Source of the DNA: Sideroxydans sp. CL21
GTDB lineage: Bacteria; Pseudomonadota; Gammaproteobacteria; Burkholderiales; Gallionellaceae
DNA: 64,000 bases
NCBI RefSeq assembly: GCF_902459525.1
Contig: NZ_LR699166.1
Span: forward strand, 1,376,501 to 1,440,500
Direction: 5' to 3'
In this document: one piece after another, positions 1 through 8,105 of the stretch
Layout: every line of letters starts with the position of its first letter
How positions within the stretch are numbered: position 1 is the stretch's first letter
Notes under the pieces: model-generated
Database searches by the model: none
What the model was told of the DNA's origin: nothing
Seen by the model: only the letters and a program-made list of their open reading frames with translations
Program-made: the position numbers and the translations under genes

Positions 1-27
1 AATGATTTTTGGCATCATTTCTCAAAT

Positions 28-2109
28 ATGGGGCAGATAGAACAAGGGATGAATAAACCAAGTGGCGAATCTGCCAATGTGCTGGCTCTTCCGGAGCATC
101 ACAATATCCATGAATACCTGATTCAAAAGACCCTCGGGGGTGGCGCGTTCGGCATCACTTATCTGGCTAAAGATACGAATCTTAATCTGGAGGTCGCCAT
201 CAAGGAATACATGCCCGTTGATCTTGCGGTCCGGGATGGCGAGTTTCATGTCACGCCCAACAGCGAAAAATCATCTGAATTATTCCAGTGGGGACTTGAA
301 AGATTCATTGAAGAGGCAAGAGCCTTGGCCAATTTTCGTCACCCCAATATCGTTCGGGTGCTGCGCTACTTCAAGTCGTACGGAACAGCCTATATTGTGA
401 TGGAGTATGAATCGGGCGAATCCCTGAAACAATGGATGCCGGCACACCATCCCATTGAACCAAACGACCTTCTCGCCGTCGTAAATCCGCTGCTTGACGG
501 GCTCGAGCTGATACACAAAGGAAATTTCCTCCACAGGGATATCAAGCCGGACAACATATATATCCGTCACGATGGAACCCCCGTTTTGCTCGACTTCGGA
601 GCCGCTAGGCAGGTGCACTCCGGCCGGGACCTGACGGCAATATTCAGTCCGGGCTTTGCCCCTTTCGAGCAATACCATTCGCATGGCAATCAGGGGCCCT
701 GGACGGATATATATTCTTTGGCTGCGGTCATGTACTGGATGATCGGCGGCGAGAAGCCCACGGATGCTGCCGCTCGTCTAAAGAATCACGCGATGGTCCC
801 TGCCGTCGACATTGATCGACATAATCTTTTTGCAGCCGCTTTTCTGGCTGCGATCGACTCGGCCCTCGAACCGGATGAAGCCTTGAGACCACAAACCATC
901 TCCGACTTTAGAGCGCGGCTCAATAATGCATCGATTGAATCAGGAACAGCTGCCGCGGATGCCAATAGAACCCATCTGAATCTGCACATAAACCAGAACA
1001 TCAAATTCAACACCGGTTTTCAGAATGAAGCAAATAGTCGACGCAACTTTATTTGTTCCTTGATGTTTCTCGATATCGTTGCTTACTCTAAATGTTCTGT
1101 AGACGAGCAGTTTTCTCTGAAATCGGAATTCAACCAAATCATCGCCACAAAACTGTCTCACATCCCGCAAGATTCCCGCATCACGCTCGATACGGGCGAT
1201 GGCGCTGCAATCTGTTTTATGGGCGATCCCGAAGAAGTCCTGCATGCCGCAGAAGAGATACAGGGGCTGCTATTGGCGCAGCAGCGTTTGCAGGTGCGCA
1301 TGGGATTGCATATCGGGCCGATACGGGTGCTTAACGATTTGAACAACCGGAATAATCTGATTGGTGACGGAATCAATGTGGCTCAACGGGTCATGAGTTT
1401 TGCCGAAAACAATCAATTGGTCGTCTCGCGTGCATTCTATGACGTGGTGTCATGCCTGACAGATAATGCGGCTAAACATTTTCGTCATTTGGGCGAGCAT
1501 CGTGACAAGCATGATCGCGCGCACGATTTGTATGAAGTGATTTCGGGCGCCGAGGAAACCGATCCGTTTGACAAAACCATTGCGTTGTCCAAATCGGAAA
1601 AGGGGGCCTTAAAACCCATCGATGTCAAAGACATTGAAATGCTGGAAACCGAATTGTGTCGGCTGATCGGTCCGCTGGCACTGGTATTGGTCAAGAAAGC
1701 CTCTGCCAGAGCAAAATCTTTTGAAGATTTGCGTGAAATCGTAAGCCAAAGCATTACTGACCCGATTTTGAAGCAGTCTTTTATGTCGACCTCGGGGCGA
1801 CAGGCTGCTTCCAATACAGCTCCCTTTCGGGATGGAGGGGTAAGTTCGACAAAAAGCAAAAGCAAAATGATTGAAAAAGATACTCAACCCGAGATCCATT
1901 TGATCGGTTCTGAGGAGAAAACGATTAACGAAGACCGAGTCGCCAGACTTGAACAATTGTTTGTCCAATTTATCGGTCCCGTCGGGCGCATCCTGATCAA
2001 AAATGAATTACGAAGAACAGATGACTATGGTCAGCTGTGCGAAAAACTGGCACTCCATATTGATAATCCGGAAGTTAGAGCCGCATTCCGCAAAAAAATA
2101 TCGATCTAG
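28..2109 (+). CDS. Ser/Thr protein kinase fused to class III nucleotide cyclase
   Basis: This 693-residue cytoplasmic signalling protein has no visible signal peptide or membrane segment. Residues about 30-300 are a eukaryotic-type kinase: glycine loop GGGAFG, lysine in VAIKEY, catalytic HRDIKPDN near residue 169 and DFGAAR. Residues about 340-510 are a class III adenylate/guanylate cyclase domain, with both metal-binding aspartates visible (FLDIVAYS, TGDGAAICF) and a GDGINVAQR segment. The tail carries two related segments (about 545-600 and 635-690) sharing an IGP...L.KK/KNE pattern, so a small domain is duplicated. The inference is that kinase input gates cyclic nucleotide output. The start near the window edge lacks a clear ribosome site; ATG at 49 is an alternative. 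Confidence 0.85.
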   Translation: MGQIEQGMNKPSGESANVLALPEHHNIHEYLIQKTLGGGAFGITYLAKDTNLNLEVAIKEYMPVDLAVRDGEFHVTPNSEKSSELFQWGLERFIEEARALANFRHPNIVRVLRYFKSYGTAYIVMEYESGESLKQWMPAHHPIEPNDLLAVVNPLLDGLELIHKGNFLHRDIKPDNIYIRHDGTPVLLDFGAARQVHSGRDLTAIFSPGFAPFEQYHSHGNQGPWTDIYSLAAVMYWMIGGEKPTDAAARLKNHAMVPAVDIDRHNLFAAAFLAAIDSALEPDEALRPQTISDFRARLNNASIESGTAAADANRTHLNLHINQNIKFNTGFQNEANSRRNFICSLMFLDIVAYSKCSVDEQFSLKSEFNQIIATKLSHIPQDSRITLDTGDGAAICFMGDPEEVLHAAEEIQGLLLAQQRLQVRMGLHIGPIRVLNDLNNRNNLIGDGINVAQRVMSFAENNQLVVSRAFYDVVSCLTDNAAKHFRHLGEHRDKHDRAHDLYEVISGAEETDPFDKTIALSKSEKGALKPIDVKDIEMLETELCRLIGPLALVLVKKASARAKSFEDLREIVSQSITDPILKQSFMSTSGRQAASNTAPFRDGGVSSTKSKSKMIEKDTQPEIHLIGSEEKTINEDRVARLEQLFVQFIGPVGRILIKNELRRTDDYGQLCEKLALHIDNPEVRAAFRKKISI

Positions 2110-2247
2110 TAGTCACGCCTTTCAAGCTTCAACCAGGCGGACAACTCTAGTCTTGTCGCTTCTGCCAAATCTGTCCCGATTCATATCGCAAAAAACCATT
2201 CTCGAAACATGCGGACTCCCGGATATACAAATTGCCGGAAGTAAAAT

Positions 2248-3540
2248 TCAATCTTTTTGTGCAACTTGAGGCTTGGAAAGTGCGGGGTTCTGCGAAAAAT
2301 AGCGTTTCACTCCACCCAGAATGGCGTGCGCGATTTTTTCCTGGTAGGCATCATCGTTCAGGCGTTGTTCTTCGGTTGGATTGCTGATGAAGGCGGTCTC
2401 CACCAGTATCGAAGGCGTATCGGGAGATTTCAATACGGCAAATCCCGCCTGTTCGACATGGCCGCGATGCAGGGTGTTGATGCTGCCTATTTCCCTGAGC
2501 ACATGATTGGCGAGCTTCAGGCTGTCGTTGATGGTGGCGGTTTGCGACAAATCGAGCAGGGTGCGTGCAAGGTAGGGGTCTTTTGCCGCGAGGTTCACAC
2601 CGCCGATCAGGTCGGCTTCGTTTTCTTTCTTTGCCAGCCAACGCGCACTGGCACTGGTTGCGCCGTGTTCGGATAGTGCAAATACCGACGAGCCGCGCGC
2701 CGTCGATTTGACGAAGGCATCTGCGTGTATGGAGACGAACAGGTCGGCATGCGCCTTGCGTGCCTTTTCCACGCGCCCACCCAGCGGGATGAAGTAATCG
2801 CCGTCCCGGATCAGGATGGCGCGCATGCCCGGTGTGTCATCGATCTGGGCTTTCAACCTGCGCGCGATGGCGAGGGTCACATCCTTTTCGTGCGTGCCGC
2901 GCCGACCGCGTGCCCCGGGATCTTCGCCGCCGTGTCCGGCATCCACGGCGATAAGCAACACGCGGTTGCTGAATTCGGTCTGTGCCAAGGGGGCGGGTTT
3001 GGCGATTGGCTCGGAAGCTTGCTCGACAACCGGTTTGGCCGGCGTTTCTGCAACTGTGCTGGCGGCTGTCGGTTCACTTGCCGTGAGCTTGGTCTCTCCT
3101 TGCTGTGCGAGCGCCATCAGCGGATCGACGGGTACCAGCGGATACACGTCCAGCACCAGCCGATGGCCGTATTCGGCAACGGGCATCAGGCTGAACAACT
3201 GCGGTTTGACCTGCGCCTTGAGGTCGAGCACCAGTCGCACCGTGCCTGGCTTGAAACGGCCGATACGCACGCTTTTGATATAGGGATCATCACTGCCGAT
3301 CTTGCCGGCAAGGTCGTTCAACGAGGCATTGATCTCGACATCTTCCAGGTCGATCACCAGCCGCTCTGGGTTTTTGAGGCTGAACAGGTTGTAGCGTATG
3401 GGTTGCTTTGATTCGAGTGTGAGGCGCGTGTAATCCTGCGCGGGCCAGATACGTGCCGAAGTGACTGCGATTTCGGCAAAGGCGGAGGGCAGCCACAACA
3501 GACACAACAAAGCGGCGAGTCTTAAAGCGCGTTCAAACAT
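2248..3540 (-). CDS. amiC: N-acetylmuramoyl-L-alanine amidase (AmiC type)
   Basis: A 430-residue exported peptidoglycan amidase, expected to split septal murein during daughter cell separation. The start at 3540 gives a clean signal peptide (MFERALRLAALLCLLWLPSAFA). It is followed by an AMIN domain (about 25-130), a Pro/Ala/Glu linker, and an Amidase_3 zinc hydrolase domain with AVDAGHGGEDPGARG (first Zn histidine), SIHADAF and the ETAFISNP glutamate. The 5' end overlaps the 3' end of tsaE by 19 bases, so the two are probably cotranscribed in the tsaE-amiC order common in proteobacteria. AmiC rather than AmiB is chosen because of the AMIN domain and the absence of LysM repeats. Confidence 0.93.
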   Translation of the reverse strand: MFERALRLAALLCLLWLPSAFAEIAVTSARIWPAQDYTRLTLESKQPIRYNLFSLKNPERLVIDLEDVEINASLNDLAGKIGSDDPYIKSVRIGRFKPGTVRLVLDLKAQVKPQLFSLMPVAEYGHRLVLDVYPLVPVDPLMALAQQGETKLTASEPTAASTVAETPAKPVVEQASEPIAKPAPLAQTEFSNRVLLIAVDAGHGGEDPGARGRRGTHEKDVTLAIARRLKAQIDDTPGMRAILIRDGDYFIPLGGRVEKARKAHADLFVSIHADAFVKSTARGSSVFALSEHGATSASARWLAKKENEADLIGGVNLAAKDPYLARTLLDLSQTATINDSLKLANHVLREIGSINTLHRGHVEQAGFAVLKSPDTPSILVETAFISNPTEEQRLNDDAYQEKIAHAILGGVKRYFSQNPALSKPQVAQKD

Positions 3541-3986
3541 TTTTGTCCTGCGTCGGAGTAGGCATGGAGCAAGACATCGCGTCCATCTTGAAGTATCTCG
3601 AAAGTGAGGCTGACATCTGCAGGGGGCAGTAGCCCCGCGGCTTGTTCCGGCCACTCCACAAGACAAATGTTGCGTCCGTCGAAATCATCACGAAATCCGG
3701 AACCCTCCCACTCTTCGGCATCGCGGAAGCGATACAGATCGAAGTGGCGCAAGTGTAACCCAGCTACTTCGTAATGCTCAATCAGGGTGTAAGTGGGGCT
3801 TTTTACGCGTCCTGTGTAGCCCAGCGCCTGTAGCAGCGCCCTGACCAGCGTTGTCTTGCCCGCCCCCAGGTTACCGCGCAGATAGATCACCAGACCCGGT
3901 TGCAATGCGTGCGCGAGAAGTGCCGCAAAGGCCGCCGTGGCGGCCTCATCGGGCAGGTTTATTCGGCTATGATTCGGTTCATGCAA
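3522..3986 (-). CDS. tsaE: tRNA t6A37 biosynthesis ATPase TsaE
   Basis: A 154-residue P-loop ATPase of the TsaBDE complex that makes threonylcarbamoyladenosine at tRNA position 37. The Walker A motif is GNLGAGKTT. Family signatures KSPTYTLIE, HFDLYR and LVEWPE are all present, and length matches the family (about 150). No ATG suits the start. TTG at 3986 gives LHEPNHSRINLPDEAAT, which aligns with the usual N-terminus, so TTG is the preferred start. That places the tsaE start inside the 5' end of the divergent queG gene. The 3' end overlaps amiC. Confidence 0.9.
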   Translation of the reverse strand: MHEPNHSRINLPDEAATAAFAALLAHALQPGLVIYLRGNLGAGKTTLVRALLQALGYTGRVKSPTYTLIEHYEVAGLHLRHFDLYRFRDAEEWEGSGFRDDFDGRNICLVEWPEQAAGLLPPADVSLTFEILQDGRDVLLHAYSDAGQKCLNAL

Positions 3987-5048
3987 AATGGGGTTCCTCA
4001 AACGGATTACAACGCACTCGCCGCGCGCATCAAGGCGTGGGGCAAAGCATTGGGATTCCAGGCAGTGGGCATCAGCGACACGCGCCTCGACGCAGCCGAA
4101 GCGCATCTGCTGCAATGGCTGGCGGATGGCCATCACGGCGCGATGGATTATATGGCAAAACATGGCGCCAAACGCGCGCGTCCGGCGGAACTGGTGCCCG
4201 GTACCTTGCGTGTCATCTCGGTACGCATGGACTACTACCCGCAACAGGCCAAAGACTCGCACGAAGTGCTGGCGGACGGCAGCCGCGCCTTTATTTCGCG
4301 CTACGCATTGGGACGCGATTACCACAAGGTCTTGCGCAATCGCCTGGAGAAGCTGGCACAGCAGATACGCGACGAGATCGAATGCCAATGCCGGGTGTTC
4401 ACCGACAGCGCCCCGGTGCTGGAAGTGGAGCTGGCGCAAAAAGCGAATCTGGGATGGCGCGGCAAGCACACGCTGTTGCTGTCGCGCGAGCAGGGTTCAT
4501 GGTTCTTTCTGGGCGAGATCTACATCGACCTTCCGCTGCCGGTGGATGTGCCGCAAGACAACCATTGCGGAACCTGCAATGCCTGTATAGCCGTCTGCCC
4601 CACACAAGCCATCACCGCGCCTTACCAGCTTGATGCGCGACGCTGCATCTCCTACCTCACCATCGAACTCAAGGACAGCATCCCTGTCGAAATGCGCCCG
4701 CTAATAGGCAACCGCATCTACGGCTGCGACGACTGCCAACTGGTTTGCCCGTGGAACCGCTTTGCACAAAAGACGGTAGAGCCTGATTTTGCAGTGAGGA
4801 ACGGCCTGGATGATGCATCTCTCGCCGAATTGTTTGCTTGGGACGAGGCGACTTTTCATCTCAGGCTGGCAGGCAGCGCCATTCATCGCATCGGTTATGA
4901 ACAATGGCTGCGCAATATCGCCGTGGCGCTAGGCAATGCACCCAATACTCCAGAGGTGCATGCAGCCTTGCAGACTCGCACACAACACCCGTCCAGCCTG
5001 GTGCGCGAACATGTCGAATGGGCATTGCGGCACCGTTCTATCGGGTGA
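3969..5048 (+). CDS. queG: Epoxyqueuosine reductase QueG
   Basis: A 359-residue cytoplasmic cobalamin- and iron-sulfur-dependent enzyme that reduces epoxyqueuosine to queuosine in tRNA, the last step of queuosine synthesis. Two ferredoxin-like clusters are visible, CGTCNACIAVCP and the second set in GCDDCQLVCPWN, both typical of QueG. The N-terminal DUF1730-type segment is present, and the C-terminus ends in HEAT-like helices. Starts at 3969 (ATG, MIRFMQ) and 3981 (ATG, MQNGVP) are both possible; either overlaps the divergent tsaE start. Confidence 0.95.
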   Translation: MIRFMQNGVPQTDYNALAARIKAWGKALGFQAVGISDTRLDAAEAHLLQWLADGHHGAMDYMAKHGAKRARPAELVPGTLRVISVRMDYYPQQAKDSHEVLADGSRAFISRYALGRDYHKVLRNRLEKLAQQIRDEIECQCRVFTDSAPVLEVELAQKANLGWRGKHTLLLSREQGSWFFLGEIYIDLPLPVDVPQDNHCGTCNACIAVCPTQAITAPYQLDARRCISYLTIELKDSIPVEMRPLIGNRIYGCDDCQLVCPWNRFAQKTVEPDFAVRNGLDDASLAELFAWDEATFHLRLAGSAIHRIGYEQWLRNIAVALGNAPNTPEVHAALQTRTQHPSSLVREHVEWALRHRSIG

Positions 5049-5065
5049 TGCCAGGCACAATAACC

Positions 5066-5093
5066 TTGACAATTTCGGCTGCTCGCATAAAAT
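5066..5093 (+). promoter_or_regulatory. Sigma-70 promoter of tRNA-Lys
   Basis: A perfect -35 TTGACA (5066-5071) is followed after 16 bases by TAAAAT (5088-5093). Transcription would start around 5100, just ahead of the mature tRNA 5' end at 5107. Confidence 0.7.
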
Positions 5094-5106
5094 GCGCGCC
5101 TCTTCC

Positions 5107-5182
5107 GGGTCGTTAGCTCAGCTGGTAGAGCAGCGGACTCTTAATCCGTTTGTCGCAGGTTCGATCCCCGCACGACCCACCA
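5107..5182 (+). tRNA. tRNA-Lys (anticodon CTT)
   Basis: A 76-base cloverleaf. The acceptor stem GGGTCGT pairs with ACGACCC, followed by discriminator A and an encoded CCA (5180-5182). The D-arm contains AGCTCAGCTGGTAGAG, the anticodon loop is CTCTTAA (anticodon CTT), and the T-arm carries GGTTCGATCC. The last 45 bases (5138-5182) recur exactly at 7573-7617, so this tRNA is the integration site of the neighbouring island. Confidence 0.97.
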
Positions 5183-5190
5183 GTAAATAC

Positions 5191-5225
5191 AAGGAGTTAG
5201 TCAGAAATGGCTGACTCCTTTTTTT
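5191..5225 (+). terminator. Rho-independent terminator after tRNA-Lys
   Basis: Inverted repeat AAGGAGTTAGTCA ... TGGCTGACTCCTT followed by a run of T. It lies 9 bases past the CCA end, so it is carried on the island side of the junction. Confidence 0.8.
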
Positions 5226-5706
5226 ATCGTTATACAGTTTTTGATACACTTGACTATTTCATATTTTACGAGACTCACACATTAACACAGCGTTGACGCG
5301 GTTTATACGACTCAACTGCGCTTCTTCTGATATATCTCAAATCAAACTGGCATCCGGATGTTACCGATGTTACTACCGCACTCACCAACGGTTCATAAAT
5401 CCGTTTGTCGCAGTCGCACTAAACCGCAGTAACAGTGCGATAGATGCGATTCAGTTTCTGCTGTATCTAAAGTTCTACAATAATTGATACAGGGCCAGAT
5501 TTTGGTTTATACAACGTAAAAATCCGATGCGAGGATTTGCGATATGTTTTCGGCGAATGTCTCCTTTCGGGCAGTCTAGTTACTGGGTATGATGCCCCCT
5601 ATCGGCTGCCAAGATCGGCCATTCAATCTTGATGTTATATTTAGCTCACGACACATGATGTTTGTGAATCTACTTTTACTATTACTTCGTTAGCAGATAT
5701 ATAGCC
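5226..5706. other. Non-coding island segment with partial att core
   Basis: No convincing gene. A 64-codon reading frame at 5293-5487 has no ribosome site or recognisable features and is not called. Bases 5398-5413 repeat 16 bases of the tRNA-derived att core (AATCCGTTTGTCGCAG), a possible relic of an earlier junction. The rest is AT-rich leader of the downstream membrane protein gene. Confidence 0.5.
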
Positions 5707-6324
5707 ATGCCTGAACAGCTTTTTCAACGCCAACGCCGAAATGTAATATTGATGGCATCCGTGGTTATCTTTATAAACACAACAGGAGCTAAACTGGCGA
5801 AAGTTAATATTCTTGGAAACATGCTCGACATCGCAAATCCAACCGCCATGCCAAAAATATTCGGCATCGTACTTGGATACTTCTTATGGCGATATTTTCA
5901 ATATACACATGAAATTGAAAACAAAGGATTCAAGGAACGTTTTCACAGGCGGGCCGAACACTACTTAGGGCCATACTTATTGAAACGAGAGTTCTTGAGA
6001 AAAGATTCTAAGTTAGCTCAACACTTTTCGCGTTCGAAGGATATTAAAGTTAATGACGTAACCATGTTTCATTCGGCAATGCCACCGAATACTGCGGCAG
6101 CATCCTTCGAGCATAAAGACGATATGAAAGTTGATGGAGTAATTGACGAAAATGAGTTGCATGTATCGGATGTAGAATTGATCTTGCCATTCATCAGAGC
6201 CAGCATATATATCGTAGTACGCACCAGACTAGTTACCGATTATGTTTTTCCACCAATGTTTGCGGTGCTAGCATTTTCAACCTACTTTTCCTGCGTTCAG
6301 TCCTTGCTTAAATCGTGGCTCTGA
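5707..6324 (+). CDS. Membrane protein of unknown function, island cargo
   Basis: I do not recognise the family of this 205-residue protein. Hydrophobic segments lie near residues 11-30 (VILMASVVIFINTTGA) and 48-64 (MPKIFGIVLGYFLW), and one or two more at 160-200 (RASIYIVV, VFPPMFAVLAFSTYF), with a polar middle region of about 95 residues. This suggests a two-plus-two membrane topology with a cytosolic or periplasmic insert. It precedes the TIR-type gene by 115 bases on the same strand, inside the tRNA-Lys island. By position it could be a membrane partner or a separate effector of a defence module, but no sequence motif proves that. AT content is higher than in the core genes. The ribosome site is weak. 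Confidence 0.7.
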   Translation: MPEQLFQRQRRNVILMASVVIFINTTGAKLAKVNILGNMLDIANPTAMPKIFGIVLGYFLWRYFQYTHEIENKGFKERFHRRAEHYLGPYLLKREFLRKDSKLAQHFSRSKDIKVNDVTMFHSAMPPNTAAASFEHKDDMKVDGVIDENELHVSDVELILPFIRASIYIVVRTRLVTDYVFPPMFAVLAFSTYFSCVQSLLKSWL

Positions 6325-6439
6325 CAATCCAGCCAAGTGAAACTGCATAAATCTGAGCTGGCCATAATTGCTCATTTAACCTTGTGAAAAGTAATTGCCT
6401 GTAGAATTTGCGTCATACCAACGATAAAGGAATCGGCAA

Positions 6440-7219
6440 ATGGGGCGTGTTAGTACAGCAATGGCCAAACTCGCAGGTATCCGCAAAGCAATACAAGCCT
6501 TGCTAGATGAGATACGCACTCGCACATCTAGGCCTTATGATCAATTCAGGCCAGACCAGGTGGCTCACTACTTTACGAGCGCGTTAAAGGAGTTGGACGT
6601 CCTACGCGAAGAGCTTCCCAATCTTTATGCAGATATTCCCACGTTCATGACCGCGCCACAAATTGAGATGGCTGCCACCAGTCCCGATGTAGAAGCCGAT
6701 TTCTGGTTCGGGCGAAACCAGTTGCAGCGACTTACCCGAGACATCGATCAGATATTTGAAATTCGAGCTCACAGTGAGTTGGCTATGCCTGAGCAACACG
6801 CTATAGCAATGCGGCGAGTTTTCATCAGTCACGGACACGCTCCCGATTGGCGAGAAGTACAGGCTTACATTGAGAAGGATATTAAACTAGACACACTTGA
6901 GCTTGCTCAGGAAGCGAACCAAGGCAGAACCATTCTCGCAAAGTTGTTAGAATCGTCCGAGAAGTGCGACAGTGCTGTTATCGTGATGACGGGCGATGAC
7001 CTCGACACAGCTGGTCAAGCAAGAGCACGAGAGAATGTCATCCATGAGATTGGATTCTTCCAAGGAAAATACGGGTTGAATCGAATCGTGCTTCTGCACG
7101 AGGAAGGTGTAAACATCCCGAGTAACATCCAAGGGGTGGTCTACACTCCTTTCACCAAAAACATGGTGAGCGCGAGTTTTGGACTGCTTGTTCGAGAGCT
7201 AAATGCAATGTACGGGTGA
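6440..7219 (+). CDS. CAP12/Pycsar-effector-type TIR domain protein
   Basis: A 259-residue soluble protein. Residues about 125-240 match the predicted nucleotide-binding TIR-like family (Pfam CAP12/Pycsar effector TIR): the first strand RRVFISHGH, then ANQGRTILAKLLE, SAVIVMTGDDL, RARENVIHEIGFFQGKYG and IPSNIQGVVY. Family members are NADases or nucleotide sensors in CBASS, Pycsar and related anti-phage systems. The N-terminal 120 residues are helical with no domain I can name. In the usual GRTIIEKFE stretch this protein reads GRTILAKLLE, so the catalytic glutamate cannot be assigned with confidence. The start has an AAGGA ribosome site at the expected distance. No cyclase gene of the CBASS or Pycsar type is adjacent. 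Confidence 0.85.
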   Translation: MGRVSTAMAKLAGIRKAIQALLDEIRTRTSRPYDQFRPDQVAHYFTSALKELDVLREELPNLYADIPTFMTAPQIEMAATSPDVEADFWFGRNQLQRLTRDIDQIFEIRAHSELAMPEQHAIAMRRVFISHGHAPDWREVQAYIEKDIKLDTLELAQEANQGRTILAKLLESSEKCDSAVIVMTGDDLDTAGQARARENVIHEIGFFQGKYGLNRIVLLHEEGVNIPSNIQGVVYTPFTKNMVSASFGLLVRELNAMYG

Positions 7220-7304
7220 AAGAAGACAGGACCCAATCTGAATCACCGAAGCTTTGTTGACTCATTCTGAATGTCCAGTTTTGGAAAGTCGCTATGTCTC
7301 TTAT

Positions 7305-7341
7305 GGTTACTTTCTGCCCTTTATGACCGTCCGCTTTCAGG
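7305..7341 (+). repeat. 37-base direct repeat, copy 1
   Basis: Bases 7305-7341 (starts GGTTACTTTCTGCC, ends GTCCGCTTTCAGG) are identical to 10661-10697. Both copies are intergenic, one inside the tRNA-Lys island and one after the methyltransferase gene. No inverted repeat or gene is associated. Confidence 0.85.
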
Positions 7342-7572
7342 CAATTCAGTTTCAAATTGAATTGCTCGCACGCCAAAATCTATCTGAGAAATACTCGTCG
7401 TATAACGACTGCAAGCAACGCTTTTTTATTCGCAAAGTCGGTGAAATTTGATGCACCGATGAACTCCTGTGAATATGGCGCTTTTAAAAGGGTCAAATAA
7501 AATCAAAGGGTTAAAGTTTGTATCTCTGTGTATTTTGGATGCTTTTTTGGATGTTTTTACGGACGCTTTACG

Positions 7573-7617
7573 CTCTTAATCCGTTTGTCGCAGGTTCGAT
7601 CCCCGCACGACCCACCA
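7573..7617 (+). repeat. Right attachment-site copy of tRNA-Lys 3' end
   Basis: A 45-base perfect duplicate of tRNA-Lys positions 5138-5182, from the anticodon loop through CCA. The 5' half of the tRNA is missing, so this is an att site, not a gene. Two tandem TTTTGGATG units (7533-7541 and 7545-7553) sit 20 bases upstream. Confidence 0.93.
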
Positions 7618-7644
7618 AAGAATCAGTGGCTTAAGGTTGACTCC

Positions 7645-7912
7645 TTAAGCCGCTTTGTTTTCAGCGTGACTAAAACGTGACAACGTGACCACGTTCCCGC
7701 CCCGATCTGACTCAATGCGGCTTGCCGCTGCTGCCAAATGTTCCGTTGCAAACTTGGCATAACGGTCGACCATACCGCGGCTTTTCCAACCTCCCAACTC
7801 TTGCAACTCGTCGCAGGATGTTCCCATTTGACGATGCCATGAGGCCCAAGTGTGTCTGAGATCATGGAAGCGGAGGTCGCCCAATACCGCATTCAGCGGA
7901 ACCTTGCTCATA
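7645..7912 (-). pseudogene. Tyrosine integrase, C-terminal relic
   Basis: This stretch encodes only the catalytic C-terminus of a phage-type integrase: FHDLRHTWASWH (HxxR box), LQELGGWKS and MVDRYAKF with the nucleophilic tyrosine, then the family-typical AAASRIE tail. The N-terminal three quarters, including the first catalytic arginine, are missing; homology stops near 7912, where unrelated sequence begins. Its 3' end lies 28 bases from the att copy at 7573-7617, the usual place for such a gene. Bases 7811-7880 closely resemble 14681-14750. Confidence 0.85.
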
Positions 7913-7917
7913 TCAAA

Positions 7918-8095
7918 AAATGAGACACTTCCGCTGGAAAGAACGGGAAAACATCTTATCAAGGTGGATTGCCGTTTGGAGGGCGACGAACTACAGGTAG
8001 AAAACCCGCAATTCCTCGTTGATATGGACACCACAGCAGTACATAGCAAATATGACGGTGCAGTAACGACGAAAATTGGCAAATATAAACCTTAG
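7918..8095 (+). pseudogene. Possible 3' fragment of an unknown gene
   Basis: In the plus frame this stretch encodes about 58 residues, ending at a TAG around 8095, with normal-looking protein composition (RTGKHLIKVDCRLEGDELQ ... VHSKYDGAV). It starts where the integrase homology on the other strand stops, so two broken genes appear joined here. No start or ribosome site is present and I do not recognise the family. It could also be chance. Confidence 0.3.
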
Positions 8096-8105
8096 ATCTA
8101 CTGTT

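Larger units (their letters stand above)
5183..7617. mobile_element. Small genomic island integrated at tRNA-Lys
   Basis: The island is bounded by tRNA-Lys and a perfect 45-base copy of its 3' end (5138-5182 and 7573-7617), the signature of tyrosine-integrase insertion. About 2.4 kb is enclosed. It carries two convincing genes, a membrane protein (5707-6324) and a CAP12-type TIR protein (6440-7219), plus short repeats, but no integrase of its own. An integrase relic lies just outside the right copy (7645 onward), so this looks like one unit of a degraded tandem array. The boundaries are seen directly; the mechanism is inferred. Confidence 0.82.

Noticed and set aside
5293-5487. 64-codon plus-strand frame in the tRNA-Lys island
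   Set aside because: No ribosome site, odd composition, and it overlaps the partial att core; no family resemblance.
7623-7654. Hairpin GGCTTAAGG...CCTTAAGCC as a terminator of the att region
   Set aside because: It overlaps the end of the integrase relic and lacks a clear T-run; could be chance palindromy.
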